Assembly (NCBI GenBank): GCA_024225895.1
Contig: JAAEMC010000643.1
Coordinates: 1-7,251 of the forward strand
Length of the DNA: 7,251 nt
Direction of reading: 5' to 3'
DNA from: Desulfobacteraceae bacterium
GTDB lineage: Bacteria; Desulfobacterota; Desulfobacteria; Desulfobacterales; Desulfobacteraceae
Of this stretch, positions 7,231-7,251 are shown piece by piece. Both the position numbers and the translations under genes were made by a program. Position 1 is the first letter of the stretch, and every line of letters begins with the position of its first letter. Under the pieces are notes generated by a model. It was given only the letters and a program-made list of their open reading frames with translations. It did not search any database and was not told where the DNA came from.

Positions 7231-7251
7231 TATGTCTATAAAAAAAAGGAA

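Noticed and set aside
7232..7251. ATG at 7232 (MSIKKR...) as the start of a downstream gene
   Set aside because: Only six codons are visible and no ribosome binding site precedes it. The AAGGA at the window edge could equally be the binding site of a gene starting outside.

Overview
The window looks like chromosome of a motile Gram-negative bacterium. Its intergenic DNA is AT-rich, two proteins carry export signals suited to a periplasm, and one gene encodes a flagellin. The mix of a very large repeat-bearing flagellin, a penicillin-acylase-type hydrolase and family-3 solute-binding proteins without an adjacent permease suggests a Desulfobacterota lineage such as the Desulfobacterales. That placement is an inference from protein style and is not proven by any marker gene here.

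Layout. (1) 2-3235, plus strand: the 3' part of a giant flagellin whose N-terminal D0/D1 region lies upstream of the window. In order it holds a flagellin-IN-like module, a long region of hexapeptide-type GS repeats, an inserted zinc metallopeptidase domain, one more repeat unit, and a normal flagellin C-terminus. This is the most striking object in the window: a 'flagellinolysin'-type proteolytic flagellin. Its zinc site has the gapped form HExxHxxGF...His...Met, as in leishmanolysin-like metzincins, and not the compact HExxHxxGxxH form. (2) 3417-3680, plus strand: remnant of a periplasmic solute-binding protein gene that keeps its start and its end but has lost its middle. (3) 3684-6149, minus strand: an Ntn-hydrolase of the penicillin acylase family, convergent with the remnant and only 3 bases from it. 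(4) 6150-6474: AT-rich divergent intergenic region with candidate promoters on both strands and a dyad within the minus-strand promoter spacer. (5) 6475-7230, plus strand: an intact, secreted family-3 solute-binding protein with no transporter gene visible beside it.

The genes do not form one operon. The flagellin stands apart as an external structural protein and probable surface protease. The acylase and the intact binding protein diverge from a shared intergenic region and could share regulation, but nothing in the sequence ties their substrates together. No tRNA, rRNA, CRISPR array, transposase or attachment site was recognised.
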